From IMG/VR virus record IMGVR_UViG_3300020462_000001, positions 26,535-90,534 of that record: 64,000 nucleotides of DNA, one strand, 5' to 3'. The translations under genes were made by a program, and so were the position numbers. The DNA comes from a virus. The notes below the pieces were generated by a model. The model saw only the letters and a program-made list of their open reading frames with translations, was not told the DNA's origin and made no database searches. Position 1 is the first letter of the stretch, and each line of letters opens with the position of its first letter. Shown piece after piece: positions 24,565 to 32,696 of the stretch.

Positions 24565-24954
24565 TTAACCTCCATCAATTTGACAACCGACTAATGCTCC
24601 ACCAATAATTCCAGCTGGAATACTCCAGATCCAGTTTTCTTGAGTGGATAGAGTGCCTCCAGCAGCACCTCCAGCAATTCCACCGATAATACTACCTTCA
24701 ACACAGGAATTATCATCTCCCTGACGGGGAGCAGGTCGAGTGTTTCCACCAGTATTATAGGAGTTTTCACAAGGAACTTCTACTCTTTCATTCCATGTTC
24801 TAACTCTTCCTGGATTTCCTCGTGTTCCAGGAATGTACTCTTCACGATAAACTGTCTCATAACAGTTCGTTTGTTCTGTTCCGCCACCTTGACGATAGTC
24901 AGCCATTACAGGACTACCAAATGCCAGTACCAGAATAGGGATTAGATACTTCAT
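24565..24954 (-). CDS. Secreted glycine-zipper protein
   Basis: 129 residues. Signal peptide MKYLIPILVLAFGSPVMA with likely cleavage after Ala18. A polar, Arg/Pro-rich middle (EEYIPGTRGNPGRV) precedes a C-terminal glycine zipper GSIIGGIAGGAAGG and a second hydrophobic segment IPAGIIGGALVGC, which may insert in a membrane. Widespread in cyanophages with unknown role; possibly outer-membrane or lysis related. Start overlaps the purS stop by ATGA. Confidence 0.75.
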   Translation of the reverse strand: MKYLIPILVLAFGSPVMADYRQGGGTEQTNCYETVYREEYIPGTRGNPGRVRTWNERVEVPCENSYNTGGNTRPAPRQGDDNSCVEGSIIGGIAGGAAGGTLSTQENWIWSIPAGIIGGALVGCQIDGG

Positions 24955-25208
24955 TGAATCTCCTCAATATTGAATATCTCCCAGTCTTCAATTACTGTGT
25001 TTGCAAGTAATCTATCACTGAGAAGTTTTAATTGTTCGTTCATTGATTCTTCATCATCAGAATCGATATACATCTCAATCAACTTACCCATTCTCAACTT
25101 TTCAATATTCAAATCGGAAAGTCTTCCACAAGCTCCTCTAACAGCATTACCTGCAGAGTCATCAACTTGGGCTCTCAATCTGGTGTATATCGTAGCTTTG
25201 TACTTCAT
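24951..25208 (-). CDS. purS: Phosphoribosylformylglycinamidine synthase subunit PurS
   Basis: 85 residues, full length for PurS. Structural subunit of the PurS-PurQ-PurL complex making FGAM from FGAR, the step before PurM. Pattern: YKATIYTRLRAQVDDSAGNA, the RMGKLIEMYIDSDDEE core and LLANTVIEDWEI at the C-terminus, as in bacterial PurS (LLANPVIEDYEI). No purL or purQ in this window, so it would act with host subunits. Overlaps gp44 by ATGA. Confidence 0.85.
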   Translation of the reverse strand: MKYKATIYTRLRAQVDDSAGNAVRGACGRLSDLNIEKLRMGKLIEMYIDSDDEESMNEQLKLLSDRLLANTVIEDWEIFNIEEIQ

Positions 25209-26152
25209 TTAAAATCACACTCCACCATTATTTCAGTCAAACAAGCAAGCATATTTATTTCTTGGTCAGCAACGAATGAACTTTGGTACTGATACTTCGC
25301 AATAATAAGTACAGCGGCAGCGATACCAGGACCATCAAGATGGGAGTAGACTGCATCGTATACAGAACGAAGAAGTACAGTGGGGTCGTTATCAAGATTA
25401 TCAACAACCCACTTACGAGTTGCCGCGAAATCTTTGGTTTTGAGTTTTTTGAAGAGGTCATTCGTTTTTACATTTGAAAAACTAGCAAGAATACCTGTAT
25501 CAATCTTACCACTGACAGAGTATCTTTGTAGTTCATTAAGAACCCGTCTCCAGTCAGGGAAGTGTTTCTGAATCAGTTCAACTAGAACTTTTGGATCATA
25601 TTCCACACCTTCTGTCTCAAGTATAGTCCTGAGACGGTTGAAAAAGTTCGCTGCGAGTTCTTGTCGTTCTTTTCCTCTGATGGCAAAGTCGATGACTGCA
25701 CATCTGGAGTGGAGGGGGGAGATGATTTTGTTTTTGTAATTACAGGTGAAGATGAATCTGCAATTGCCAATGAACTCCTCAGTAAACGCCCGTAAGCAGA
25801 GTTGAACATCTGGGGTTGTGTTGTCAGCTTCGTCAATGATGATGACTTTGTGTTTAGCACTTGACGAAAGTGAGACGGTCGAAGCGAAATTCTTCGCATT
25901 GTTTCTGACGGTATCAAGGAATCGTCCTTCATCGGATCCGTTGATGACATAATAGTCTACTCCTAATTCGTTACAGAGGGCTTTAGCGACAGTGGTTTTA
26001 CCACATCCAGGTGGTCCAGATAAAAGTAGATTGGGTACTTCACCCTTCTCTACAAATTGTTTGAACATATTCTTGATCCCATCAGGGAGAATACATTCTT
26101 CAATAGTCTGTGGTCGATAAGATTCAACCCAGACAAATTCATTACGACTCAT
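25205..26152 (-). CDS. 44: Clamp loader large subunit, AAA+ ATPase (gp44)
   Basis: 315 residues from ATG 26152. ATPase subunit that opens and loads the gp45 clamp. Walker A GPPGCGKT near 46-53, Walker B VIIIDEADN, sensor 1 IFTCNYKNKI and the arginine-finger region LHSRC. Nearly the length of T4 gp44 (319). The ATG lies inside the end of the small AbrB-like gene. Confidence 0.95.
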   Translation of the reverse strand: MSRNEFVWVESYRPQTIEECILPDGIKNMFKQFVEKGEVPNLLLSGPPGCGKTTVAKALCNELGVDYYVINGSDEGRFLDTVRNNAKNFASTVSLSSSAKHKVIIIDEADNTTPDVQLCLRAFTEEFIGNCRFIFTCNYKNKIISPLHSRCAVIDFAIRGKERQELAANFFNRLRTILETEGVEYDPKVLVELIQKHFPDWRRVLNELQRYSVSGKIDTGILASFSNVKTNDLFKKLKTKDFAATRKWVVDNLDNDPTVLLRSVYDAVYSHLDGPGIAAAVLIIAKYQYQSSFVADQEINMLACLTEIMVECDFK

Positions 26153-26288
26153 CAACTAACCTCAAAATAAAAGAATCACCATCAGGAATCCATTCTAACA
26201 GATCACCTTCTTTCCATCCAGTTTCCTGTAGGATTTCTTCAGTGAATGTTAGGATTCCATCATCACTAACTTTCAATATGGTGTTCAT
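26142..26288 (-). CDS. Small AbrB/SpoVT-like protein, 48 residues
   Basis: Reads MNTILKVSDDGILTFTEEIL then ETGWKEGDLLEWIPDG, the pattern of a swapped-hairpin AbrB/MazE-type domain (strand, helix with Leu, GWKEGD turn, strand). Such single-domain proteins are common in cyanobacteria and their phages, often as DNA-binding regulators or antitoxins. ATGA overlaps the purC stop; its end overlaps the gp44 start by 11 nt. No toxin partner seen next to it. Confidence 0.75.
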   Translation of the reverse strand: MNTILKVSDDGILTFTEEILQETGWKEGDLLEWIPDGDSFILRLVDES

Positions 26289-26977
26289 ACGAACTGCCTT
26301 AACTTAGTTAGTATAATTTTATATGCCTCCACTATATCACCTTCTCCTTTACGGAACAAGTCCTTATCGAACCTTTCTCCTTTCCCTTTACTCCATAACC
26401 TCATGTTATCTGGTGAAAGTTCATCAGCCAGATAGAGATCACCATGAGCATCATATCCAAACTCAAGTTTAAAATCAACCAAATCAATACCACACATCAA
26501 GAAGAGTTGTTGTAATAACACATTGATATCTAATGTTTTTTCAATCAATGGTTGTGTATTGATACCCATCAACCTCACACGATCTGGTGTAAGGAGTGGA
26601 TCATTCTTTGTATCATCCTTGAGAAAGAACTCAACAATAGGTGGTTGGATAACCATACCTTCATTGAGATTGGTGGTCCTTACGATAGAACCAGCTGCGA
26701 TATTCCTACAGATAACTTCTACAGGAACAATCTCAAGTTTCTTGCACTTCATAGTATTCAATGAAGGGCAATCAATGAAGTGAGTTCTGATTGAGTTACT
26801 TTCCAGATACTCAAACAACATTGCTGACATAAGACAACAGATCGTACCCTTTCCTTTTGGGTAATCAATCATCTGTCCGTTTCCAGCAGTCACGCAATCT
26901 TCATACTGAACCAATACCTCTTGAGGTTCATTAGTTGCATAGAGTGTTTTTACTTTTCCTTTTAAAATTTCAGTCAT
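26285..26977 (-). CDS. purC: SAICAR synthetase
   Basis: 230 residues. Joins aspartate to CAIR with ATP in purine synthesis. Motifs: LKGKVKTLYAT (ATP loop, KGKxK), VPVEVICRNIAAGS, DFKLEFG and LADELSPDNMRLW (SPD substrate loop). Length is normal for the family (about 237). ATG 26977 overlaps the upstream stop by ATGA; an ATG 6 nt upstream is also in frame. Known cyanophage auxiliary gene. Confidence 0.95.
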   Translation of the reverse strand: MTEILKGKVKTLYATNEPQEVLVQYEDCVTAGNGQMIDYPKGKGTICCLMSAMLFEYLESNSIRTHFIDCPSLNTMKCKKLEIVPVEVICRNIAAGSIVRTTNLNEGMVIQPPIVEFFLKDDTKNDPLLTPDRVRLMGINTQPLIEKTLDINVLLQQLFLMCGIDLVDFKLEFGYDAHGDLYLADELSPDNMRLWSKGKGERFDKDLFRKGEGDIVEAYKIILTKLRQFV

Positions 26978-27501
26978 ACCCATTCAGGTTTACGATTAGG
27001 TAGGCGAAGGTAGTTATCCTTCACCCATGGTTTAGAACCAATGTACATCTTATATGCATCAAAGGTTGTGATACCAGTATCTAGCTTGAACTCATCAGGC
27101 ATTGCCCTGACGAAAGGGGTGGTCACCTTGCCAGACCTTCCTGTAGGGTCTCCAGTGGGGAGAATCTCCTTCGCAGCTAGTAAAGTGTGGTGACACGTAT
27201 GGACCTTGCCATACCTCTGTGTGTACTCCTCACAGAGGGCCAGACCATGGTGAAGGAGCCACTGCCAGTTCATCACGAACTCGTTGGCCCAGAGGGTACA
27301 GGGGTGGTTACGGAAGGCTCCTTTCTCAGTTGAGTAGGGAGTTCCGTCAGCCTTAGGAAGGGTACCAAACCCATGACCCCATTTGTCAGAACATACGATA
27401 GAAAGCATCTGACAGGTCTCTAAAGGCATCTTGACAATGTGCTTATCAGGAAGAACTTGTGCAGACTCTACAGGAGAATCACTAGTGACAAAGATGTTCA
27501 T
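26974..27501 (-). CDS. Conserved phage protein, possible nucleic-acid enzyme
   Basis: 175 residues. Conserved-looking blocks: DKHIVKMPLETCQML, FRNHPCTLWA, NWQWLLHHGLALCEEYTQRYGK and MPDEFK. The same family occurs in many phages and is sometimes labelled pyrimidine-dimer glycosylase-like, but I see no strong DenV signature, so function is open. Invariant His, Lys, Trp and Glu suggest an enzyme. Overlaps purC and the oxygenase by ATGA. Confidence 0.6.
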   Translation of the reverse strand: MNIFVTSDSPVESAQVLPDKHIVKMPLETCQMLSIVCSDKWGHGFGTLPKADGTPYSTEKGAFRNHPCTLWANEFVMNWQWLLHHGLALCEEYTQRYGKVHTCHHTLLAAKEILPTGDPTGRSGKVTTPFVRAMPDEFKLDTGITTFDAYKMYIGSKPWVKDNYLRLPNRKPEWV

Positions 27502-28139
27502 AAGAAATTAGAATTCAACAGTACTCTAACAGGTACATCATAAGCACACATTCCTGTGTGAAGATGATTTCCTTCAAAAATAAACAATCTGTTAGATACT
27601 GAATCAACTCTCATCATTTCAGTAAGACCGTTTACTTGTTTGGATGTTAGGGAGTTTCCATAGGAACCAATGGATCCTTTTCCGAATCCCCGATGAGTTT
27701 CGTAACCCTGTGTTTCATTATAGACCACCGTTGGCGACCCACAGGTGTGGAGATACAGAATTGTTGTAAAATGTTTCAATGGTATATCCACATGAGGGTG
27801 GAACTTAATTTCCTTTCCCCTATGTGTAGTGAGATCTAATCTAGTTCTAACTAGTTTTTTAAATCCAAATTCACTCCCATACCTCATCAGTATCTTGTTA
27901 TTGATACGTTGAACTAAGGGAGTGTTTTTCTTATCCTGATATTTACAACCAGGTTCATCCATATGGATGAAGTTAAAACCAAATCCATATCCAGTTTTAT
28001 CAACTTCTGTATCAGGTAATCCAGAAGAACCACCTGTAATACTTGGTATGTGATAATACTCTTGGTCGTATGTTAGTGAATTTACTATGTCATCAAAGTT
28101 TTCATCATCTATAAAATTATCTACAATTTTATATTTCAT
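27498..28139 (-). CDS. Second 2-oxoglutarate/Fe(II) oxygenase-like protein
   Basis: 213 residues from ATG 28139; GTG 28151 is an alternative. Iron ligands FHPHVD near 114-118 and HLHTG near 195, then VRVLLNSNFL with the Arg that would bind 2-oxoglutarate. Different subfamily from the enzyme at 16501-17016. Substrate unknown. Lies between the sliding clamp and the unknown protein upstream of purC. Confidence 0.78.
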   Translation of the reverse strand: MKYKIVDNFIDDENFDDIVNSLTYDQEYYHIPSITGGSSGLPDTEVDKTGYGFGFNFIHMDEPGCKYQDKKNTPLVQRINNKILMRYGSEFGFKKLVRTRLDLTTHRGKEIKFHPHVDIPLKHFTTILYLHTCGSPTVVYNETQGYETHRGFGKGSIGSYGNSLTSKQVNGLTEMMRVDSVSNRLFIFEGNHLHTGMCAYDVPVRVLLNSNFL

Positions 28140-28157
28140 AGTAAATGACACAGTTTA

Positions 28158-28823
28158 TCAACCGAAGGTAGAATCCGGTTCAAGTGCGATGTAATACGTC
28201 ACGTCAATATTCTGATTAGTGAAACGAGAAAGGAGTTTAGATGATACAACTACATCATAGTTACCAGGTACAATCTTAAGGTTCTCTTCTTTGAAGTTGA
28301 ATACAAACTCATCTTCTGTCTCACCAACAATGATAGAGAAGTCATTAGAAGTGTTATTCTTCTTGTCTCGTGCAACCAGTTTGATCACACCGTTCTCACC
28401 AATCACAGATACATCAGGAAGTTGATAGATCGATGATGCCTTCTTGAGTTTCTCAAGTTGTTGTGAGGACAACTCAAAGGACACATCCTCAGAGGGAAGA
28501 GTGATCTCCTTATCGGGGGGTGCAACGATCACAGAAGGATCTGCGAAGAAGTACTTAGACCTCATACGACCTTCTTTGATGACGACATACTCATCATTAG
28601 TGAAGTCCAGTTCAGGACTTGCGTGAAGGGAGAGACCATTAAGGAATTGGTTCAGATCATAGATACCAAAGTCCTTATCAAACTCTTCAGCAACGTTTGC
28701 CTCCACCAGAATGTTCTTCATCACAGAAATGGTACGAAGTTTGGTACCCTCTTTGAAGAGAATAGATTGATTGATAGAAGAGAAGTTCTTCAGAAGATTT
28801 ACAGTGGATTCAGAAAGTTTCAT
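28158..28823 (-). CDS. 45: Sliding clamp (gp45)
   Basis: 221 residues (T4 gp45 228). Trimeric ring that tethers the polymerase and, in T4, activates late transcription through gp55 and gp33. Recognised from LSESTVNLLKNFSSINQSIL, NQFLNGLSL, LPSEDVSFELSSQQL and FKEENLKIVPGNYDV. Followed 18 nt later by the oxygenase. CTCTAAAC lies about 12-20 nt before its start and may be a weak late-like core. Confidence 0.93.
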   Translation of the reverse strand: MKLSESTVNLLKNFSSINQSILFKEGTKLRTISVMKNILVEANVAEEFDKDFGIYDLNQFLNGLSLHASPELDFTNDEYVVIKEGRMRSKYFFADPSVIVAPPDKEITLPSEDVSFELSSQQLEKLKKASSIYQLPDVSVIGENGVIKLVARDKKNNTSNDFSIIVGETEDEFVFNFKEENLKIVPGNYDVVVSSKLLSRFTNQNIDVTYYIALEPDSTFG

Positions 28824-28844
28824 AATTTGTTGTTTAGAGTTCGA

Positions 28845-29195
28845 TTATTGAGGGTATTGTTCAAGTTTTGCGTTTTTGTCGTTGAAGAACATTAGAAGAA
28901 CAGCATAGTGGAGAATCTTTGTAATGTCACGTCGTGCTGTTCCTTTCTTATCATATCGTGATGCATACTTCAGGATGTTACTCCTACAGAATGCTTCACC
29001 ATCACCACATGCTTCGATGAGATCTAGAGTTTGAATCTTACTCTCACCTGCTGAGTAGTGTTGATTGTATGTTCCTCTGATGTACTCAAGAAGTTCATTT
29101 ACAATCTCCTCCTCATTATACTTAAGTTTCTTGTATACTGGAGCATTAGGGTCTCTGTTCCTCTCAGTATCATAATAGTGTTCAGAGTGTTCCAT
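28845..29195 (-). CDS. DUF3310 family protein
   Basis: 116 residues. The C-terminal part NQHYSAGESKIQTLDLIEA, then SNILKYASRYDKKGTARRD and ITKILHYAV match DUF3310, a family that includes the T7 gene 1.7 product, reported as a nucleotide kinase. The N-terminal 45 residues are charged. Role in dNMP phosphorylation is only suggested by family membership. Separated from cobS by a terminator. Confidence 0.75.
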   Translation of the reverse strand: MEHSEHYYDTERNRDPNAPVYKKLKYNEEEIVNELLEYIRGTYNQHYSAGESKIQTLDLIEACGDGEAFCRSNILKYASRYDKKGTARRDITKILHYAVLLMFFNDKNAKLEQYPQ

Positions 29196-29196
29196 A

Positions 29197-29220
29197 GTAA
29201 AGAAGGGGAGGTTTATCTCC
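29197..29220 (-). terminator. Probable terminator after cobS
   Basis: Minus-strand stem GGGGAG-ATAAAC-CTCCCC followed by TTCTTT. Lies 11 nt after the cobS stop. A TATAAT (29222-29227) precedes it, so a promoter-attenuator arrangement cannot be excluded. Confidence 0.6.
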
Positions 29221-29230
29221 CCATATTATA

Positions 29231-30337
29231 TCAGAAGTTTACCTTTCCTTCAACAGTTTCACCATTGTATTCTACAGTGAATGACTGTGACATCTCAAAG
29301 TCGATATCCACTTTATCATACAACTCAATGAATGACTGTTTGGTTTCATCATCGAAACGATTCAAACAAACTTTGATTGCCTTGGTCTTATCACCAAAGA
29401 TCTCATATGCTTTGACGATATGAACCAACCTACGGGTACTGATAACCTCTTCGATACCTCCATCGTTGAAGGTTTTACGAATGATATCAGCCCAATCAGC
29501 TAGGTGCTTACAGAACTTCTCATCCTTACATAGGATACCAAGGATCTTCTGTTCAGTAGCTGGTGAAGGATACTCTTGTTCAAGAGTGATACAGAACCTT
29601 TCAAGGAAGGCTTCATTCAATACATTGGTACCGATGAACCTACCATCATCAGATCCCTTACCCTTGGTGTTTGCTGTTGCAATTACAGTGAAACCATCTT
29701 TGGGTTTCACAAACTTACCAATCTTCTTGAGGAAGACACCCTTACCTTCAAGGATAGATTGGAGACACAAGATCTTATTGGATGCCAGGTCAACCTCATC
29801 TAGAAGCAACACTGCTCCACGTTCCAGAGCCTCGATGACTGGACCATTATGCCAAACAGTTTCACCATTAACCAAACGGAAGCCACCAATAAGGTCATCC
29901 TCATCAGTCTCGATAGTAATGTTGACACGGATTAGTTCCCTCTTGAGTTGAGCACATGCCTGTTCAACACCAAAGGTTTTACCGTTACCAGACAATCCAG
30001 TAATGAATGTAGGGTAGAATAGACCAGATTTAATAATCTTTTTGATATCATTGAAGTTACCGAATGGAACATATGATTGATCTTTGTCAGGTACTAGGTT
30101 CTCTTCAGTATGATTTTCTACAGCTGGAGTTTGATATGTTTCTTCTAATTCTTCTTTGATTTCTTGAACGGTGAGTTCCCATTTACCACGACCAGATTTA
30201 TACTGATCGATTTTCTTAGTAACTGTTGGGTAAGAAGTACCATGCATCGCACACCAGGCCCGGATATCACCTGTTCGTACAGTCTCACCATAAATGGATT
30301 GGAGAGATGATACAATGTATTCAGTGGAAAGTGTCAT
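29231..30337 (-). CDS. cobS: CobS-like AAA+ ATPase
   Basis: 368 residues, a cyanomyophage signature gene. N-terminal DNA-binding-like/small domain (1-55), acidic linker, then AAA+ core: Walker A GLSGNGKT near 115, Walker B VLLLDEVDLA, sensor 1 VIATANTKG. In bacteria CobS with CobN and CobT inserts cobalt in the B12 ring; the phage protein has been proposed to support B12 synthesis. A CobT-like VWA protein is encoded just upstream, so the pair may act as a MoxR/VWA-type module on another client. Confidence 0.92.
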   Translation of the reverse strand: MTLSTEYIVSSLQSIYGETVRTGDIRAWCAMHGTSYPTVTKKIDQYKSGRGKWELTVQEIKEELEETYQTPAVENHTEENLVPDKDQSYVPFGNFNDIKKIIKSGLFYPTFITGLSGNGKTFGVEQACAQLKRELIRVNITIETDEDDLIGGFRLVNGETVWHNGPVIEALERGAVLLLDEVDLASNKILCLQSILEGKGVFLKKIGKFVKPKDGFTVIATANTKGKGSDDGRFIGTNVLNEAFLERFCITLEQEYPSPATEQKILGILCKDEKFCKHLADWADIIRKTFNDGGIEEVISTRRLVHIVKAYEIFGDKTKAIKVCLNRFDDETKQSFIELYDKVDIDFEMSQSFTVEYNGETVEGKVNF

Positions 30338-30362
30338 AATAAAGGGGTTCTACAATAATGAA

Positions 30363-30381
30363 GCAGTTTAGGGGTGAGTAA
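30363..30381 (-). promoter_or_regulatory. 19-nt conserved element upstream of cobS
   Basis: Plus-strand GCAGTTTAGGGGTGAGTAA, 17 of 19 identical to 32573-32591 before the VWA gene. Both lie exactly 25 nt ahead of the start codon. In transcription sense it contains TTACTCACC then CTAAA. It overlaps the 3' end of the small basic gene. Confidence 0.55.
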
Positions 30382-30502
30382 CTTTAACTAGTTTCAGTTT
30401 AAGAGATTTGAGAGCCTGTTTACGGGCCTTAAGGACACCCTTACAAGTGCCCTTTGTTTTCTTCTCTTTACCTGAATTGTGTACCCAATTGGGTGTTGAC
30501 AT
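30368..30502 (-). CDS. Small basic protein, 44 residues
   Basis: Frame MSTPNWVHNSGKEKKTKGTC continuing with Lys/Arg-rich KGVLKARKQALKSLKLK. About a third of residues are Lys or Arg, suggesting nucleic-acid binding or a charged adaptor. Starts 2 nt after the VWA gene stop and ends before cobS, so likely one operon. Not recognised. Confidence 0.65.
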   Translation of the reverse strand: MSTPNWVHNSGKEKKTKGTCKGVLKARKQALKSLKLKLVKVTHP

Positions 30503-30504
30503 GA

Positions 30505-32547
30505 CTAACAGACCAGATCCATGAATTGACTGAGAACTTTCTTATTTAGAGTTTTAGCTTTGAGTGACTTCATAAATGATGATTTGATTTTGGATTTTGT
30601 TGCGTTGTTCTCAACTTCAAAGGTCGAATCACTATCGAGTGAATTCTGAATCATAACGAAGTATGCATCGAATCCAGAGTCATTGATCCTATAACTCTTA
30701 TCTTTACGAGCAACCTTAGATTGTTCCTCTGTAATGTATTGATACCTCTTCACAAAGGGAACAAAATCTCTAGATGAGATGAGACGAATACCAATGAAGT
30801 TAGTATCAGGAAAGGTCTGTTTTAGATCCTTCAACATAACATCAGTGAACTTCCAGTATTCATAATCAAGTTGGTAAGTGTGACCAGTTTTACGATTACG
30901 AAGGAAACCATTTGCTACACACGACCGAGGACACATGCTACCATTATAAGTACTATATCCAAAGTGATTTAGTTGGTGAGCTTCACCATCAGTGAGAATA
31001 ACACACTGAACCTTCTGGAGGTTATTCTCTTTCTTAAACTTAGGAATAATCGTGTGAAGGGCCACCATTGATTCATTCAAAGGTGTACCAGACAAGTTAA
31101 CCTGACCAGGAGGAGCATAAGAAACATAGTGACGGAAAGAATATGCAACTCTGAATAGATTCTTCATCTGAGTCTCAAGTGTTTTCTTATTGACTTTGGA
31201 AGTCAACACATTCATGAATGAGAAGTCACTATCAATAGTAAAGTTACCTTCTATAAATTCATTATGAAAACTATCACGTTCGGTTTCTCTTACTCTGATG
31301 TTGTAGGAACTAGTGAAAGCATATACATCAAAGGGAATATTAACCTTACTACAGAACCAAACAAGGTTGTAAAGTTGTTTGATAGTACTCTCCATACAAT
31401 CAGCCATAGAACCAGACCAATCTAAGACGAAGATCAATCCGTGATTCTTACCATCAGGAACGACAGATACCTTCCTGAATAGATCTTCATTATACTTGTA
31501 AGTATGAAGTTTAGTACAATCAAGAACACCAGTTCGTGCTGTGGTTGTTCTAGCGTAAGCGTCAGCTGACTTCTTACACTCAAACTCTTTAACCAGATAA
31601 CTCACTTCACGTTGTGCAGTTTTCTTAAAGTTGTTGTATATGGAATCAACATATTGAAATGTTCCTTCAGGATATGTTTTAAATTGAATCGTTATAGCAT
31701 CATGAATATCTTTATTAGGATTAACAATCTTTTCATACTCTAACTTAGGGACTTCATAATACTCATTACCACGACCTTCTCCAATTAAACCATTCAACTC
31801 AGATACATTCTCATTGAATATCTCATCAGTTGTAACTTCTGGTTCAGATTGTGTAACTTCTTCTCCAGATGAACTAGGATCGATATCAGTTTCTGTACTA
31901 TCACCCTCACCTTCAGAATCACTATCTTCTTGTTCACCTTCTTTCTTTTCTTCTCCCTTCTGGTTACCTTCAGTTGTATCATTAAGTTCTGGTTCTTGAT
32001 TATTCAACTCATCCTTACAGAACTTGTAAATCTTTTCAGCTACATCTAACGCATCTTTGAATGATTCGCTCTCACCTACAAGATCAACAAGTTCTTGTTC
32101 TACTTCTGTAAAAGGAATCTTACTGAAGTTTCCAATCTTGTAGTGTAGATTGATACGATCAGCCAGATTCATCTCACTGATATCAGTATCTTCAAGTTCA
32201 AAGAAATCAGATTCAGATAACTCTTCATATCCACGATAAAAAGATTTACATAATCCAGGAAACCTACGTTTCATAAGTTTCTCAATCCTAGCATCTTCTG
32301 TGATATTCACAAAAGATCTAGGTATTCTTTTTTCCCAATCCCATTCATTAGGAGTATAAAGAGCGTGTCCTACTTCATGACCAACCAACATATCATATAC
32401 AGTGTTAGAAGCTCTCTTCCACATTGGAAGTGTAAGAACTCTCTTCTCAACATCAAATGATGCTGTACTTACATCACGATTCTCTACTACCAAATCTTCT
32501 GTAGCAAGGAGTTTAGCAAGTTGTGATTTGATCTCGTAATTAACCAT
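30505..32547 (-). CDS. CobT-like protein: metalloprotease-type domain plus VWA domain
   Basis: 680 residues. N-terminal zincin-like motif GHEVGHAL (HExxH, His57-His61) followed by EDARIEKL, typical of CobT/NorD-type proteins. Residues about 180-260 are a Glu/Ser-rich acidic linker. The C-terminal von Willebrand A domain has the MIDAS motif DWSGSM near 373 and ILTDGEAHQL. With CobS it resembles CobS-CobT chelatase parts or a MoxR-VWA chaperone. Whether the protease site cuts anything is unknown. Not recognised as a T4 gene. Confidence 0.82.
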   Translation of the reverse strand: MVNYEIKSQLAKLLATEDLVVENRDVSTASFDVEKRVLTLPMWKRASNTVYDMLVGHEVGHALYTPNEWDWEKRIPRSFVNITEDARIEKLMKRRFPGLCKSFYRGYEELSESDFFELEDTDISEMNLADRINLHYKIGNFSKIPFTEVEQELVDLVGESESFKDALDVAEKIYKFCKDELNNQEPELNDTTEGNQKGEEKKEGEQEDSDSEGEGDSTETDIDPSSSGEEVTQSEPEVTTDEIFNENVSELNGLIGEGRGNEYYEVPKLEYEKIVNPNKDIHDAITIQFKTYPEGTFQYVDSIYNNFKKTAQREVSYLVKEFECKKSADAYARTTTARTGVLDCTKLHTYKYNEDLFRKVSVVPDGKNHGLIFVLDWSGSMADCMESTIKQLYNLVWFCSKVNIPFDVYAFTSSYNIRVRETERDSFHNEFIEGNFTIDSDFSFMNVLTSKVNKKTLETQMKNLFRVAYSFRHYVSYAPPGQVNLSGTPLNESMVALHTIIPKFKKENNLQKVQCVILTDGEAHQLNHFGYSTYNGSMCPRSCVANGFLRNRKTGHTYQLDYEYWKFTDVMLKDLKQTFPDTNFIGIRLISSRDFVPFVKRYQYITEEQSKVARKDKSYRINDSGFDAYFVMIQNSLDSDSTFEVENNATKSKIKSSFMKSLKAKTLNKKVLSQFMDLVC

Positions 32548-32572
32548 GGTGTAAGTGTCTCTCAGATATAAA

Positions 32573-32591
32573 GCATTTTAGAGGTGAGTAA
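32573..32591 (-). promoter_or_regulatory. 19-nt conserved element upstream of VWA gene
   Basis: Plus-strand GCATTTTAGAGGTGAGTAA, 17 of 19 identical to the element before cobS and at the same 25-nt distance from the start codon. Confidence 0.55.
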
Positions 32592-32636
32592 TATTATTTT
32601 TGAGAGGGTTCTATCAGTTTAGTAATTGGCACACCA

Positions 32637-32660
32637 AACCCCGACATTTCTGCCGGGGTT
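32637..32660 (-). terminator. Possible terminator hairpin
   Basis: Perfect 7-bp stem AACCCCG/CGGGGTT with a 10-nt loop, 36 nt after the small gene stop at 32697. The T tract is short, so strength is uncertain. On the minus strand it is followed by TTTGG. Confidence 0.5.
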
Positions 32661-32696
32661 CTTAGGTAGGATTCTCCTTTTAAGTTTTTATAGAAA

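Noticed and set aside
30340-32591. T4 MotA box (TGCTT[TC]A) before cobS and the VWA gene
   Set aside because: The heptamer resemblance is real, but no -10 box follows at the correct distance and MotA is not expected in cyanophages. Kept only as part of the shared 19-nt element.
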